From positions 1 to 47,708 of IMG/VR virus record IMGVR_UViG_3300013093_000077: 47,708 nt of DNA. One strand, written 5' to 3'. Both the position numbers and the translations under genes were made by a program. This DNA is from a virus. The notes under the pieces were generated by a model that saw nothing but the letters and a program-made list of their open reading frames with translations, searched no databases and had not been told where the DNA came from. This document shows, piece by piece, positions 24,201 to 34,300 of this stretch. How positions within the stretch are numbered: the first letter of the stretch is position 1; every line of letters begins with the position of its first letter.

Positions 24201-27200
24201 ATTGACCTGTTGTTAATGTTGTTGTTACAGCACTTCCGCCTGAACTTGTTGACACAGCAAACTGTGTACTAGAAAAGTTAGCTGAAATAATATAGTAAGG
24301 AACATATGCTGTTAATCCGCCGAATGTTGTGTTAACAAATACTACTTGGCCTACGTATAAAGTTGCGGTACTTGCAACTGTCAATAGGTTATTACCACCC
24401 GCAGTAGTTGCTGTAACAGTTAATGGTACAAATGTTGGACGTACGATTTGTGCAACTTTACTACCGTTAGTGTATGTTACAATATTACCATATTGTCCTA
24501 CACCAGTACCTGCTGTAATTTGGATACGCATTCCAACATATCCACCAGTTAAAGCAGTATCAGTAGCCGCAATAGTGATGTATCCAACTCCGCCACCTTG
24601 TGAAACATTTGTTACAGATACATAGTAACTTCCACCAACGCCTTGACCGTTGTTTAAGTCAATTAATCTGTTTTCAAATACTGCGGCATCTCGGAATTCA
24701 TCTTGTGTTGCTAAAATGTTATAACCAGTTCCGCTAATATTAACAATACTATTTGTATATGCACTACCTGCATTTTCATATTCTAGACGTAAAATTTGCG
24801 TTGTTGTATCGGTCACAACATTAGTAACTTGCGCACCAAATGCTCTATTGTTAACAGTACCGTAAATTGGAGTTTCAAATGTGTCGACTGTTTCACTAAC
24901 AACACCGTATGTACCATACGAGCTGTTACCGTTTGTAGCACGAATACGTCCACCTAGCTCTGCTAGATAACCTGCATAACTATAATAATTGAACACTGAA
25001 ACTAACTCAGCTAGACTTCCTGAACCGGTATTCCACCAGCCAATACCGTCACCGATAACACAAGTATAGTCATTAGAAACAATAGATTTGTTACCAGCAC
25101 TATGCAATGCACCGTCAACTTTAGCACCAACTGCGGCATATCCGAACATTGTACAGTTTTGTACGTATGTACTACGTGTTAAGATTTGTACATTTGTATC
25201 GTTTGGTCCAAATCCTGGATCTAAACTTGTATATGCACCGCCTGTTGGGCGACGTGTTCCAAAACTGTTTACACCACTCAAGTAACCTGTAATACCAGTT
25301 AAAGTTTGATTTCTAACACCGCAAGCATTTCTTACAAGATACATATTGCTAGATGTTGATCCAGCAACTGCATTATTGTAAAGTTCAGCCGCACGTTGAG
25401 TTTTATAGTTACCTAAATAATTAATATCATAAATGATGGCATTTAAGTAATTGGTTGTATCACGTATACACTTGGTGTAATTATAATAATAGTTTACAGT
25501 TGCAATACCGCTTGCAGTAGTCAGAGTAACACTTGTTTGTGAACCTGAACTTGCTGGAGTAGCAGATATAGTAAATGTTGTAGTTGTTGGTGTTGTTAAT
25601 ACATAGTATTCGGTATTTAAAGCCAATCCACCAAATGTTCCACCAGCTGTTACATTTAACGTGCCAGTACCAGTACCTGCGGCAAATGTTGATCCACCCT
25701 GTGTTGTACTAACTGTGATAGTTGTACTAACACCTGCACCACCTGGAATTGTTAAAATATAATAAGTTGTATTTGCTAAATTTCCAAACGGAGTTCCAGT
25801 AAATGTAATTGGCATTCCAATTACCATACCAGCTGTTGTACTAACTGTAATTACATTGCTTGTAACGCTTGTTGCAAGAGTTGTAACTGTTGTTGCGCTA
25901 AATTGTACAGGGTCACCAATTACAAAATTATGTGCAGAACTAGTTGTAATTACGTTTGTACTTGCAGTTGTAGTAGTTACTGCATTTGCGCCACCGCCGT
26001 AACTTGCACTTGTGTATGCGGCTGCTTCTGCGGCTAAAAACGGTATATTTGCACGTATAATTTCCGAACCTTGAATTGTTGTCAGTACATCGTTGTACGA
26101 TGTTGAACCGTTAATCATTGGATTATTCAAATACAATACTGTCGATACATATCCTGCTGTAGCAACAGCACTCATACTACTTACAGTATTATTAATTGCA
26201 TATGCATTTCCACTCTTAAAGCTAGTAGTAACTGTAATTTGACTTCCAGATATGCTATTAATCCAATATACATTATTATTCCATAAATTTCCAGAGTTAT
26301 TAACTGTTACATTCATACTACCACTAGCAACTGTAATTACATTAAATGTACTTCCGCCGTTAGTTAAGCTAATAGTAATGTTATTACTGGATACTCCTGC
26401 AACATAATACATTTGATTAGGTACAACATTACCAAAAACTGTACCTGTGAAATAAATTTGTTGTCCAATTTGTACACCGGATGCACTTGCTAATGTAATA
26501 GTGTTTCCGCTTGAATTACTTGCTGTTGCAGTTGTGGTAATTGCGGCTGGTAATCCTGTAAAAGATATAGGTTGATTTACAACCATACCAGTGGTATTGG
26601 TAAATGTTAATAAATTTGTCGAAGTTGTAGCAGTAGTTAATGTTGGACTAAATGTTGCTGAAACTTGACCAGTTACTGTATTTGCTGTTCCTGCGGCAAA
26701 CGCAGAACCTCCATAACTTGTTGATACTGTTATTATATTTGAGCTAACTGATAAAACATAATACGTCGTACCTTGAACTAAGTTTGCTAAATTTGCACCA
26801 AATATCACACTATTTCCAATTACAACATTAGTACCGCTTGTTAGCGTAATATTGTTATTTGTGACAGATATTGCAAATGTATTAACTTTTGCTTGACCAT
26901 TAATAGTTGTTATTATATCATCTATTAATAAGCTTGCTTGTGTAGTAGAACCACTTGCGGCTGCTAATTTAGCTTTAAAACCAATAAATGTCAATGCGGC
27001 TAGCGTAGCTGTTAGTTCATTGTTTGTGTTTGCTCTTAACGCAAGTGCTGATGTGTTTAATCTATTAAAAGCACGACCTGCCGCAATAGAGTTTGCATTA
27101 GAACCTAACAACAAATCCCAGCTTAGTGCATCAACAATTAAACCAGCATCTCTATTAGTCAATGATGTACTGATAGGATAAGCTTGATAGTATTTTGTAA

Positions 27201-30200
27201 CATATGCTTGAGCATCGGCAGCAATTTCAGTTCTTCTATTTTGTAAATTTGTATATACATTTTGTAAAGTAGCACTTGCTAGTGAATACGCACCTGATGT
27301 TACAGGAGTAATTATCGAAACACCAGTTATATAAGTACCAGATGCAATAGTCTGACTTACACTCATTGTCCATGTTGAACCTGAACCGCTAACAATGTAT
27401 GTTCCAGCGGCAACACCAGTACCAGTGATACACATACCAATTGCAAGAGAACCGCTTACAAAAGAGCTAACGCTTAGTGTAGTTGAAGAACTACTAGATC
27501 CTATAAACACCGTTGAGCTTGAATTACTAGAACCATTGGCTAACCAATATAGTACATCGCCAACACGAGCTTGTGCAAATGCTCCTGCCGCAGTAGAACC
27601 AGCAGTTCCTGATATTAACTGAACTACTGTATTACCAGTAGTAGCTGTTACTGATTGTGCAGTAACAATTTGCGTGATAATTGTTTGTAGTCTTGTTAAT
27701 GCCGCAGTTGTTGCTGCCGAATAAGCAGTTAAAATTTGTGGAACTTGTAAACTATAATATGCACTACCATTAATTAAACTTTGATTGTTACAACCATAAG
27801 TCATATCATAGATAATACCATCTAATACAAAACCAATATCTCGTAATGTTTCAGTTTGATTAGTTGAACCAAACGTTGTCCAAATACTGCTATAATAAGT
27901 ATTTAAATAAGCGGCAATTTCTGCTTTAATAAAATTATAATTTTGTAAAATTTGAGCAGTACCGTAACCATATCCAACTAGATAACTAGTGTTATAATTT
28001 GTTGGATTTGTATAACTGAACGCAGGTGCTTGTTGTAAACCATTGCTAATCATATTTTGTATAATTGCAATGTTTGATAAAGTTGAGTTTGCACTTGCAC
28101 TACTACCGACATCACCTGCTGGTAAATTAGTAACTTGTGAAGCTGTATTACCAGTAGTAGGAGTAATTGTAGTATTTTGTATTAAGTTAGGCAATAATGA
28201 TTGAATTCTTGTTAATGCCGCAATTGATTTTGGTTTATCATTTACCAAATTCAAGTTAGCTGTTGCAGGCTGGACTACGGTACTACGCAATTCGTCTCCA
28301 ACAATAGCAGTAAATGAAGGAACTACGATAGGCAATACTTCATTATAAGTACCTGTCTTAACACTAATTGTTGTGTTAGGAGTTTGTAATGCTGGAACAC
28401 CAACAGTAGATTGCAAATTCAATGCTGTTGTAATAATTTGCACTAACGGAGCAACTTTAGTTTGATCAGCTGATACAGTTGTCAAACCTGAAGTAGTATT
28501 TTGTATAGCTCTGTTGCCTGATGAAATACCATTCAATGCTTGATAATTATTAGTTGGTGCAACATTAGTTACTGCACAAACACATAATGTACCAAAATAA
28601 TTTAATGCCGCAATAAACGGTGGTATGTCATATGTATTCACACCAGAAGCTAATGTAGTGCTTGGGTATGGATATGCAAAATACGATTGAGTATTTGTTA
28701 CAGTTTTCCAGTTACCACCGTGACTAATATCAAAAATAATACCATCTAAAATAATACCAGTATCTCTTTCAGTTTTAGTACTGCTATATGCATATGTTCC
28801 AGTATTAGTTGAACCAGTACCTACATTAAACAATGCAGGAATAAAGGCATTTGCATAACTTATTGCAATACTGAAAGTTGTCGAAGATCCAATACTAGCT
28901 ACGTAATAAGTTGTACCAGCTACAATATTACCACTGTTTGTTGAGAACACAATTGGCATACCTTGATACAAGTTTGCAGTTGTTACTTGTGAACTTGTAC
29001 TAGACCCGCCTACTGTAATAGTTGAACCTGATGTACCTGTTACATTAACACTATATTGATTTTGAACATAGTTGTTAGTTTCTTTTAAAATAAATTGTTT
29101 ATTAATTTGCAATAATGTTGCGGCATTTGTACTTAAATAACCGTTTTCAATTTGATAACATGCATAGCGTACTGTAGCCCATGGTTTATCAATGGTTAAA
29201 CCTTGTCCTGATGCTGTTGTATCAACACCTGCAGGAGAGACATAAACAATATTATTAATTAAACCATAGTATGCCCAACTTGGTACATTACCTGTTACAC
29301 GTAAAATTTGTCCGTCTGATCCTACTGGTAAACGTGTTGGTCCAGTTGCGCCGTAGTATGCCAAATCGCCTGTTGTAGTTAGAACAGCAGATTCAGAACC
29401 GCTTGCTAATAAATTCCAATATGTTCCTGTTGTATCTGCATCAGGACGATTTCCGCTGGCAGCAATATGAACATTGATACAGATATAAGTATTTGCACCA
29501 AAATATACAGCATCACCTAATACATAACTTGTACCTGTTGCCCATGTTACGCTAAAACCTGTGCTTGTAAATGTACTAATTGCTCCGCTTATTGTACCAG
29601 TGATAGTAATTGTAATATCGTTTGCTGGACTTAACCCGCCTAAACTTGAACCTAATATTTTAATTGTATTAGATCCAGAAGTAGCAGAATATCCTGTACC
29701 GGCTGCGTTCAGTGTAACTGAATAATTTGTTTTAGTTGCAAGAACGTTAAACGTTGCACTTGAGCCAGTTCCTGTTACATTAGTTGCGGCAATTGCAGTA
29801 TATGAACCTGTAGTTGCATTCCAACGAATACCTGAATTCAATTTTGACCAATATGTCGAAAATGGTGGACTTGGATTAGAAGTTACAGTAACAGCTTGCG
29901 ATGTTGTTGTAGTTAATGTTACCGGTGTACTACTACCCGATGTTGCAGATACTTGGAATGTCGTTGAAGTAATAGACGAACCAATTACATAGTACGTTTG
30001 ATTAGAATTTAATCCTCCAAATGTTGAACCAAATGATACTGGTAAACTATTAATAAGACCAGTTGTAGATGGTACAGTGATAACATTTGTCGTAGCTGTT
30101 GTTGCTGAAGCTACTACTGAAACAGTAGAACTGTCAGCAATTGCTAGATATGAATATCCGCCTAGTCTTACTACATTACCAATTTTATAGGCATTTGCAC

Positions 30201-31281
30201 CTGACCAATCGTTTTGAAAGCTAAATCCTGACGTAAATAATTGCCAATATGTTGATGCAGTACTTGGAGTTTGATTAATTCCGTTTTGAATTGCAGTATA
30301 AGTATTGCCACCGTATGTAATAATATCACCAATGACATAATTTGTAGAACTACTCCATACATTTAAAAATTCAACTCCATTTACAAAAATACTAAATTTT
30401 GTAGTATCAATTGTTGCACCTGAAGAAGTATGCTGAGTTGTACAAATCCAAAGACTTGCTCCTGCTTTGACAATATCGTTTAGTTTATAACGAGTACTAG
30501 CACTCCAAGTACCAACGTAATTTATTCCTGCATTAAATGTGTCCCAATTGCTAGAATTAGTTTCTAATCCTAAGGCTGTTGTTGCGGCGCTAACATGTCC
30601 AGCATTACACACGTATGTAACGCCATCATAGTTAATTAAATCTCTATATTTGTAACGTGTATTTGCTTGCCAACCGCCAGCAATCCAGTTTAAGTTTGCG
30701 GCAAAAACTGTCCATGAACTTGCATTTGCTTCTAAACCTAATTGGCTTGTACCAGCAACTGTACCCATTACAGTACCAGTTAATGTTTGCGATAATGCAT
30801 AACTAACTGTAGTTGTAGTACATGCTGTTACTGTAAATGTTCCGTTAAAACCAGTTTGACTAGTAAATCCTGAAACAGTAATCGACGATCCTACTAGATA
30901 TGGTTGTACTACTTGTATGGCAAATGTAATAGTTGCAGTAGTACCATTAGCAGTTGCGGCAGTTGCAGTTATTGTAGCAGTCGAACTAGTACTGTTATGA
31001 CCGGTAGTACATAAGTAAACTACTCCGCCGTATAATACTTGATCTCCTAATTGGTAATATGTACCGTTTGCCCAATTTCCTGTCCAACGAGATCCGTCAG
31101 CAACTATGTTCCAATATCCAGAATTAAAATCTGTTGTAAATATTGACGAAGATGTGTTACTCTGAACACAAATATAAGTTTTACCGCCTACTGTAACTAC
31201 ATCGTCTACTACATATGCGACGCTTGATGCCCAAGCACCTTGATAAACAAATTTAATTCTACCTAGTTTGAATTCTGCCAT
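21205..31281 (-). CDS. Giant tail fibre/adhesin-like virion protein A (3358 residues)
   Basis: One of the largest proteins expected in such a phage. Approximate architecture: residues 10-625, seven CBM5/12-like modules (W..Y..GD.V..GG..Y.C...H.S), some split by inserts; 677 onward, a beta-helix entry (NIVYVSPAGVDTTASGQGLT); 1960-2145, a beta-helix core (GPNDTNVQILTRSTYVQN, RIRATNGNSSYGTYGV); 2400-2930, BNR/Asp-box-like propeller repeats (WTSITWGNGRFVAVASGG, WDGINWV); 3210-3358, a conserved end (DQDGNFNVGNLFGVQQATG, STDPYFTANSDNIVPTQKAI). Repeat modules of the TYYVIGSSITST type are scattered throughout. The parts suggest carbohydrate contact on the host surface. It has its own late box and AGAGGA ribosome site. 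Confidence 0.85.
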   Translation of the reverse strand: MAEFKLGRIKFVYQGAWASSVAYVVDDVVTVGGKTYICVQSNTSSSIFTTDFNSGYWNIVADGSRWTGNWANGTYYQLGDQVLYGGVVYLCTTGHNSTSSTATITATAATANGTTATITFAIQVVQPYLVGSSITVSGFTSQTGFNGTFTVTACTTTTVSYALSQTLTGTVMGTVAGTSQLGLEANASSWTVFAANLNWIAGGWQANTRYKYRDLINYDGVTYVCNAGHVSAATTALGLETNSSNWDTFNAGINYVGTWSASTRYKLNDIVKAGASLWICTTQHTSSGATIDTTKFSIFVNGVEFLNVWSSSTNYVIGDIITYGGNTYTAIQNGINQTPSTASTYWQLFTSGFSFQNDWSGANAYKIGNVVRLGGYSYLAIADSSTVSVVASATTATTNVITVPSTTGLINSLPVSFGSTFGGLNSNQTYYVIGSSITSTTFQVSATSGSSTPVTLTTTTSQAVTVTSNPSPPFSTYWSKLNSGIRWNATTGSYTAIAATNVTGTGSSATFNVLATKTNYSVTLNAAGTGYSATSGSNTIKILGSSLGGLSPANDITITITGTISGAISTFTSTGFSVTWATGTSYVLGDAVYFGANTYICINVHIAASGNRPDADTTGTYWNLLASGSESAVLTTTGDLAYYGATGPTRLPVGSDGQILRVTGNVPSWAYYGLINNIVYVSPAGVDTTASGQGLTIDKPWATVRYACYQIENGYLSTNAATLLQINKQFILKETNNYVQNQYSVNVTGTSGSTITVGGSSTSSQVTTANLYQGMPIVFSTNSGNIVAGTTYYVASIGSSTTFSIAISYANAFIPALFNVGTGSTNTGTYAYSSTKTERDTGIILDGIIFDISHGGNWKTVTNTQSYFAYPYPSTTLASGVNTYDIPPFIAALNYFGTLCVCAVTNVAPTNNYQALNGISSGNRAIQNTTSGLTTVSADQTKVAPLVQIITTALNLQSTVGVPALQTPNTTISVKTGTYNEVLPIVVPSFTAIVGDELRSTVVQPATANLNLVNDKPKSIAALTRIQSLLPNLIQNTTITPTTGNTASQVTNLPAGDVGSSASANSTLSNIAIIQNMISNGLQQAPAFSYTNPTNYNTSYLVGYGYGTAQILQNYNFIKAEIAAYLNTYYSSIWTTFGSTNQTETLRDIGFVLDGIIYDMTYGCNNQSLINGSAYYSLQVPQILTAYSAATTAALTRLQTIITQIVTAQSVTATTGNTVVQLISGTAGSTAAGAFAQARVGDVLYWLANGSSNSSSTVFIGSSSSSTTLSVSSFVSGSLAIGMCITGTGVAAGTYIVSGSGSTWTMSVSQTIASGTYITGVSIITPVTSGAYSLASATLQNVYTNLQNRRTEIAADAQAYVTKYYQAYPISTSLTNRDAGLIVDALSWDLLLGSNANSIAAGRAFNRLNTSALALRANTNNELTATLAALTFIGFKAKLAAASGSTTQASLLIDDIITTINGQAKVNTFAISVTNNNITLTSGTNVVIGNSVIFGANLANLVQGTTYYVLSVSSNIITVSTSYGGSAFAAGTANTVTGQVSATFSPTLTTATTSTNLLTFTNTTGMVVNQPISFTGLPAAITTTATASNSSGNTITLASASGVQIGQQIYFTGTVFGNVVPNQMYYVAGVSSNNITISLTNGGSTFNVITVASGSMNVTVNNSGNLWNNNVYWINSISGSQITVTTSFKSGNAYAINNTVSSMSAVATAGYVSTVLYLNNPMINGSTSYNDVLTTIQGSEIIRANIPFLAAEAAAYTSASYGGGANAVTTTTASTNVITTSSAHNFVIGDPVQFSATTVTTLATSVTSNVITVSTTAGMVIGMPITFTGTPFGNLANTTYYILTIPGGAGVSTTITVSTTQGGSTFAAGTGTGTLNVTAGGTFGGLALNTEYYVLTTPTTTTFTISATPASSGSQTSVTLTTASGIATVNYYYNYTKCIRDTTNYLNAIIYDINYLGNYKTQRAAELYNNAVAGSTSSNMYLVRNACGVRNQTLTGITGYLSGVNSFGTRRPTGGAYTSLDPGFGPNDTNVQILTRSTYVQNCTMFGYAAVGAKVDGALHSAGNKSIVSNDYTCVIGDGIGWWNTGSGSLAELVSVFNYYSYAGYLAELGGRIRATNGNSSYGTYGVVSETVDTFETPIYGTVNNRAFGAQVTNVVTDTTTQILRLEYENAGSAYTNSIVNISGTGYNILATQDEFRDAAVFENRLIDLNNGQGVGGSYYVSVTNVSQGGGVGYITIAATDTALTGGYVGMRIQITAGTGVGQYGNIVTYTNGSKVAQIVRPTFVPLTVTATTAGGNNLLTVASTATLYVGQVVFVNTTFGGLTAYVPYYIISANFSSTQFAVSTSSGGSAVTTTLTTGQSVTLYAAGWDHIVPGTTTVNALDLTSAYIIEPAVSYTGPGYTATSRTMPSSGTWTSVAYGAQNYVAVTSGGTATGFSPNGKTWTTGGALPSTQTWNQITYGGGQGATATITVGGFGGSGAVLQAVLGTGSTLSQVVSVNIINGGYNYTTPPTITFTPTSGGSGATATCTVLNGAVTSVIVTINGSGYNTAPTVNVVTSTVLSITPITYGKNYGTVTTVVSAPFSGTVWSSSGSVTSGNYYYYYNSSTQATNYYQANASGTFNSSPPTFTSGTQTTGYGVSLTYVGTLAVVSPVITNGGISGYSLTNGGYGYSSVPTLTITDSASKFVAISNSGQSAYVLPTGLGGAWTAGGALPSANFTSLVYGGGVYVAVGGTGTTPAACSSSDNGVTWVSRTIPGSVTYSAVAWGPTGYSTTATGSGLFVAISTGSNVTSYSTNGTTWTQGGNLPSSTTWTSITWGNGRFVAVASGGTSIAYSINGGATWTAAPAGLPVSQNWNQVSYGEGLFVAIAPSSNICATSWDGINWVPQAMPSSSNWSSITFGNPTATNVGVNPLWVAVSSTSGTIGASIHTGATTIGRVKVTSNAVSEIRMWEPGSGYPKGNVTATTATTNLITVDNTENLIANQPVEFNTVSSGGLTTNTTYYVIGSSITSTQFQVAATSGSTTPVTLTTSTPSGMIYTAGPIITITDPNHVNTAPVRVRTGDGALSNPSFANRGSGNSTATATQQGDGYADLYQNSAYINIANLYSIPNAGCNVQFATITGTSQWYKLVIVTNILGSAGNYTAQFQVSPALTTLLAPPNGTVVTTRLKYSQVRLTGHDFLYVGTGNQTQTNYPNVITANAIQANQQYSTGGGRNFFTATDQDGNFNVGNLFGVQQATGTASLNANAFNLAGLQSLTLSGLALGVGSATITQFSTDPYFTANSDNIVPTQKAIKSYITAQIGGGQSQLNVNTLTAGQIFIANNTISNTTGSQIYVSSKMNFVGGVDGSPVALVFFGQH
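25500..26800 (-). repeat. Cluster of TYYV-type modules in protein A
   Basis: At least four modules follow one another here (TTYYVLSVSSNIITVSTSYGG, MYYVAGVSSNNITISLTNGG, TTYYILTIPGG, TEYYVLTTPTTTTFTISATP). Each has a preceding half of the form G.P..F.G..FG.L. Further copies are near 30030-29880, 28960-28790, 24330-24190 and 22310-22170. Confidence 0.7.
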
Positions 31282-31300
31282 TTTAATGTTCCTCTAATAT

Positions 31301-31308
31301 TATTTATC
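31301..31308 (-). promoter_or_regulatory. Late-promoter-like box for giant protein A
   Basis: GATAAATA on the minus strand lies in the 38-nt gap between the two giant genes, 19 nt upstream of the ATG. It leaves a short leader with AGAGGA. Confidence 0.6.
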
Positions 31309-31319
31309 TTAATCGTTTC

Positions 31320-34300
31320 TTATACTGGATTGGATGGCCAGTAGAATGTATCGCCTGTACCCTGGAGTGCGGAAGATTTAGTTCGTGCGGCACTCATAAA
31401 GAATGCAAGTGCATTTAAATTACCACTTGTACCATACGCATTAAAATAGACTTTATTGACCATTTTAATAACAGAACCAGAATAACCATTTGGGATACTG
31501 GAACGAATAAAGTTTGGTCCGCCTACTACAGTTGTACCAGCAGTTAATTGACCGGTATATGTATTTGCACCACCTTGACTAAATCTACTAGCCAAATACG
31601 CTTTAATAGCACGTTGTGTTGGAATTACATTATCACTATTTGCGGTAAATGATGCATCTGTACTAAATCCATAAATTGTAGTACTTGATCCACCGACTGC
31701 AATGCCACCTAACGCTAAGGTACTTAAACCAGATAATCCAAACTGGCTGGTACTTAATGTGACAATACCTGTCGCTTGTTGAACACCGAACAAATTACCA
31801 ACTTTAAAGTTACCGTCTTGGTCTGTACTTGAAAAGAATACACGCCCGTAATTAGTTTCAATAATTTGATTATTTGCAAGGGCTACATACCCTGTCTGTG
31901 GGAATCCTGGATAGTTTGATTCAACTTGATCTCCATAGCCAATGTTCAAGAAATCATGATTAGTTAAACGTGCTTGACTATATTTTACACGAATTTGAAT
32001 TTGTGTTCCATTTGCAGGACTTTGCGCAACTGTTAATCCTGGACTTAGTGCAAGGTTGGCTTCTATGTTAGGTGCAGTAGTTCCAAATACAGCAGTTGCA
32101 CTAGTAATTTTAAATACACCGGATATACCAGTGATTGTCAAGTTAGATCCTGGGCTGGGTAATGCTGTTAAATTGTTAACTATTAATATTAATCCATTCT
32201 GTGCTTGATCTGCATAACCATTACCAGTTATTAATGTAATTGTACTTGTACTATTATATCCTATTCCTTTATTGACAAATGTTGGACCGCTCAATGTACC
32301 ACTAGTACCGACTCTTAAATTAATCGTAGGGCCAGTGGTATGATTTGGATCTGTAATAGTAATAGTTGGAGTAGCTATATAATTTGACCCAGTTTCCCAG
32401 AAGTTCAATGAACTAATACTACCTGACGATATCGATACACGGCCTTGGGCTTGTACACCTGCTTGAATAGTACTACCTACTCCTGCGCCTGATAATGTTA
32501 CAAATACACCTACATTGTTTGTATTAAGTCCATATGTACAACTACTATAACCGTCTGTTGTTACTGTTGGCTGTGTCCAATCAATTCCGCCATTGGTCTG
32601 ATATGCAGTTGTACCGGTAGTTGCAAATGCTATAAATGTACCTTGTCCGTAGACAATTTGATTTGCCGCAAATTTTACTGGAGCAGAATACCATGTAGAT
32701 CCGTTAAAAGAATAAATTGGTGCAGTATTCGAGCTAGAAGGTACTGCTAAGAATCTGCCATTACCCCATGCTACACTAGCAAAAGTTCCTGCTGGGATAG
32801 TTGATTGAGTCCATGTAGATCCATTTGTACTATATGCCGCTTTTGCTGCCGCATCGTTTGAAATTGCAACAAATATACCTGATCCGTATACTACTTGATT
32901 CCATGTTTGCGATGCAGGTAAACTTGCACTTGTCCATGAAGAACCAAAATTGGTAGAATATGCCGCAGTTGTACCGCTTGATGCAATTGCTACAAACACA
33001 CCATTACCATATGTAATGCTACTCCAAGTAGTGTTAGATGGTAAATTCGAACTTCTCCAACCTATTCCATTACTGTTTGAATAGTATGCTTTGCCGTTTG
33101 AAGAATTTATTGCTATCCAATATCCATTACCATATGCAATACTAGTCCAGGATACGCTAGTAGGTAAAATAATAGTATTCCAGGTCGATCCGTCGAGACT
33201 ATATGCTCCTACGGTACCTGTACTTGGTAATGCTATAAATCGATTTGCGCCATACGCCATACTAATCCAATTACCTGTACCCAATGTAACATTAGTTGTG
33301 CTTGTAGCTACTGTTTGTACGAATGGAGGCGTAGAAAATGTTGGTCTTGGTTCAATAAAATATGCACTGGTTAAATCTAGTGTACTTACAACAGGAGTAC
33401 ATGGATTTACATGATCCCATCCTACCGCGGCTAAGTTCATTGATCCAAAATTATCAGTTAATGTTATTGGAGAACCATTCGATGTCGTGGATACTTGGAA
33501 TGAACCTGGAGATCCTTGATTAACTGTTACAACGTAATAATTAGTTCCAAAACTCACCCCACCGAATAGTTGAGTATTATACGATCCAATCATTGTGCCT
33601 TGACTCAATGTTAATGTTGTCTTTTTATTTGTACTTGTTGCTGTGCATCCTGTAACACCTGTTATTGTTGATACACCAGTTGCTCCACTTGTAGTTTTTG
33701 CAGTAAAATTACCAAGTGTAGTTGTTAACGTAACTGCTCCACCGCCAACTGTTTGACTAACACTGAATAATGTTCCGCCGGCATTTATACTTTGAATATA
33801 ATATATAGTTTCAGATACAATACCACCCGCTACTGTTCCTACAAATATAATAGGTTGTCCTACTACAAATCCTGCTGTACTTGAACATACAATATAGTTG
33901 ACAGTTGCTGTTGTGCCTGAACAATTAACAGATATAATACTACTAGCTATTGTAAAATTAAAACTATCAATAACGCTATTAATATAATATTTTGTATTAT
34001 CAGTTAATCCAAGTGAAGATGAACCAACAAATGATATTGGATTTAATAAAACTAACGCACTTGTGCTATTACATGTTAATGCGTTAGTAGAATTATTACC
34101 TGCAGATACAGTCACTGATACTAAACTATTTGCAATTGTAAAATTATTACCATCTATAATATCTTGAATATAGTATGTACTACCAATTGTTAATCCTCCA
34201 AGTGGTGTTCCAGTAAACACAATCGGATAATTAATAATCATATTAACAGTGGATGTACCGAATAGATAACTAGTGTTTGATGTGAAATTCATAGTCATCG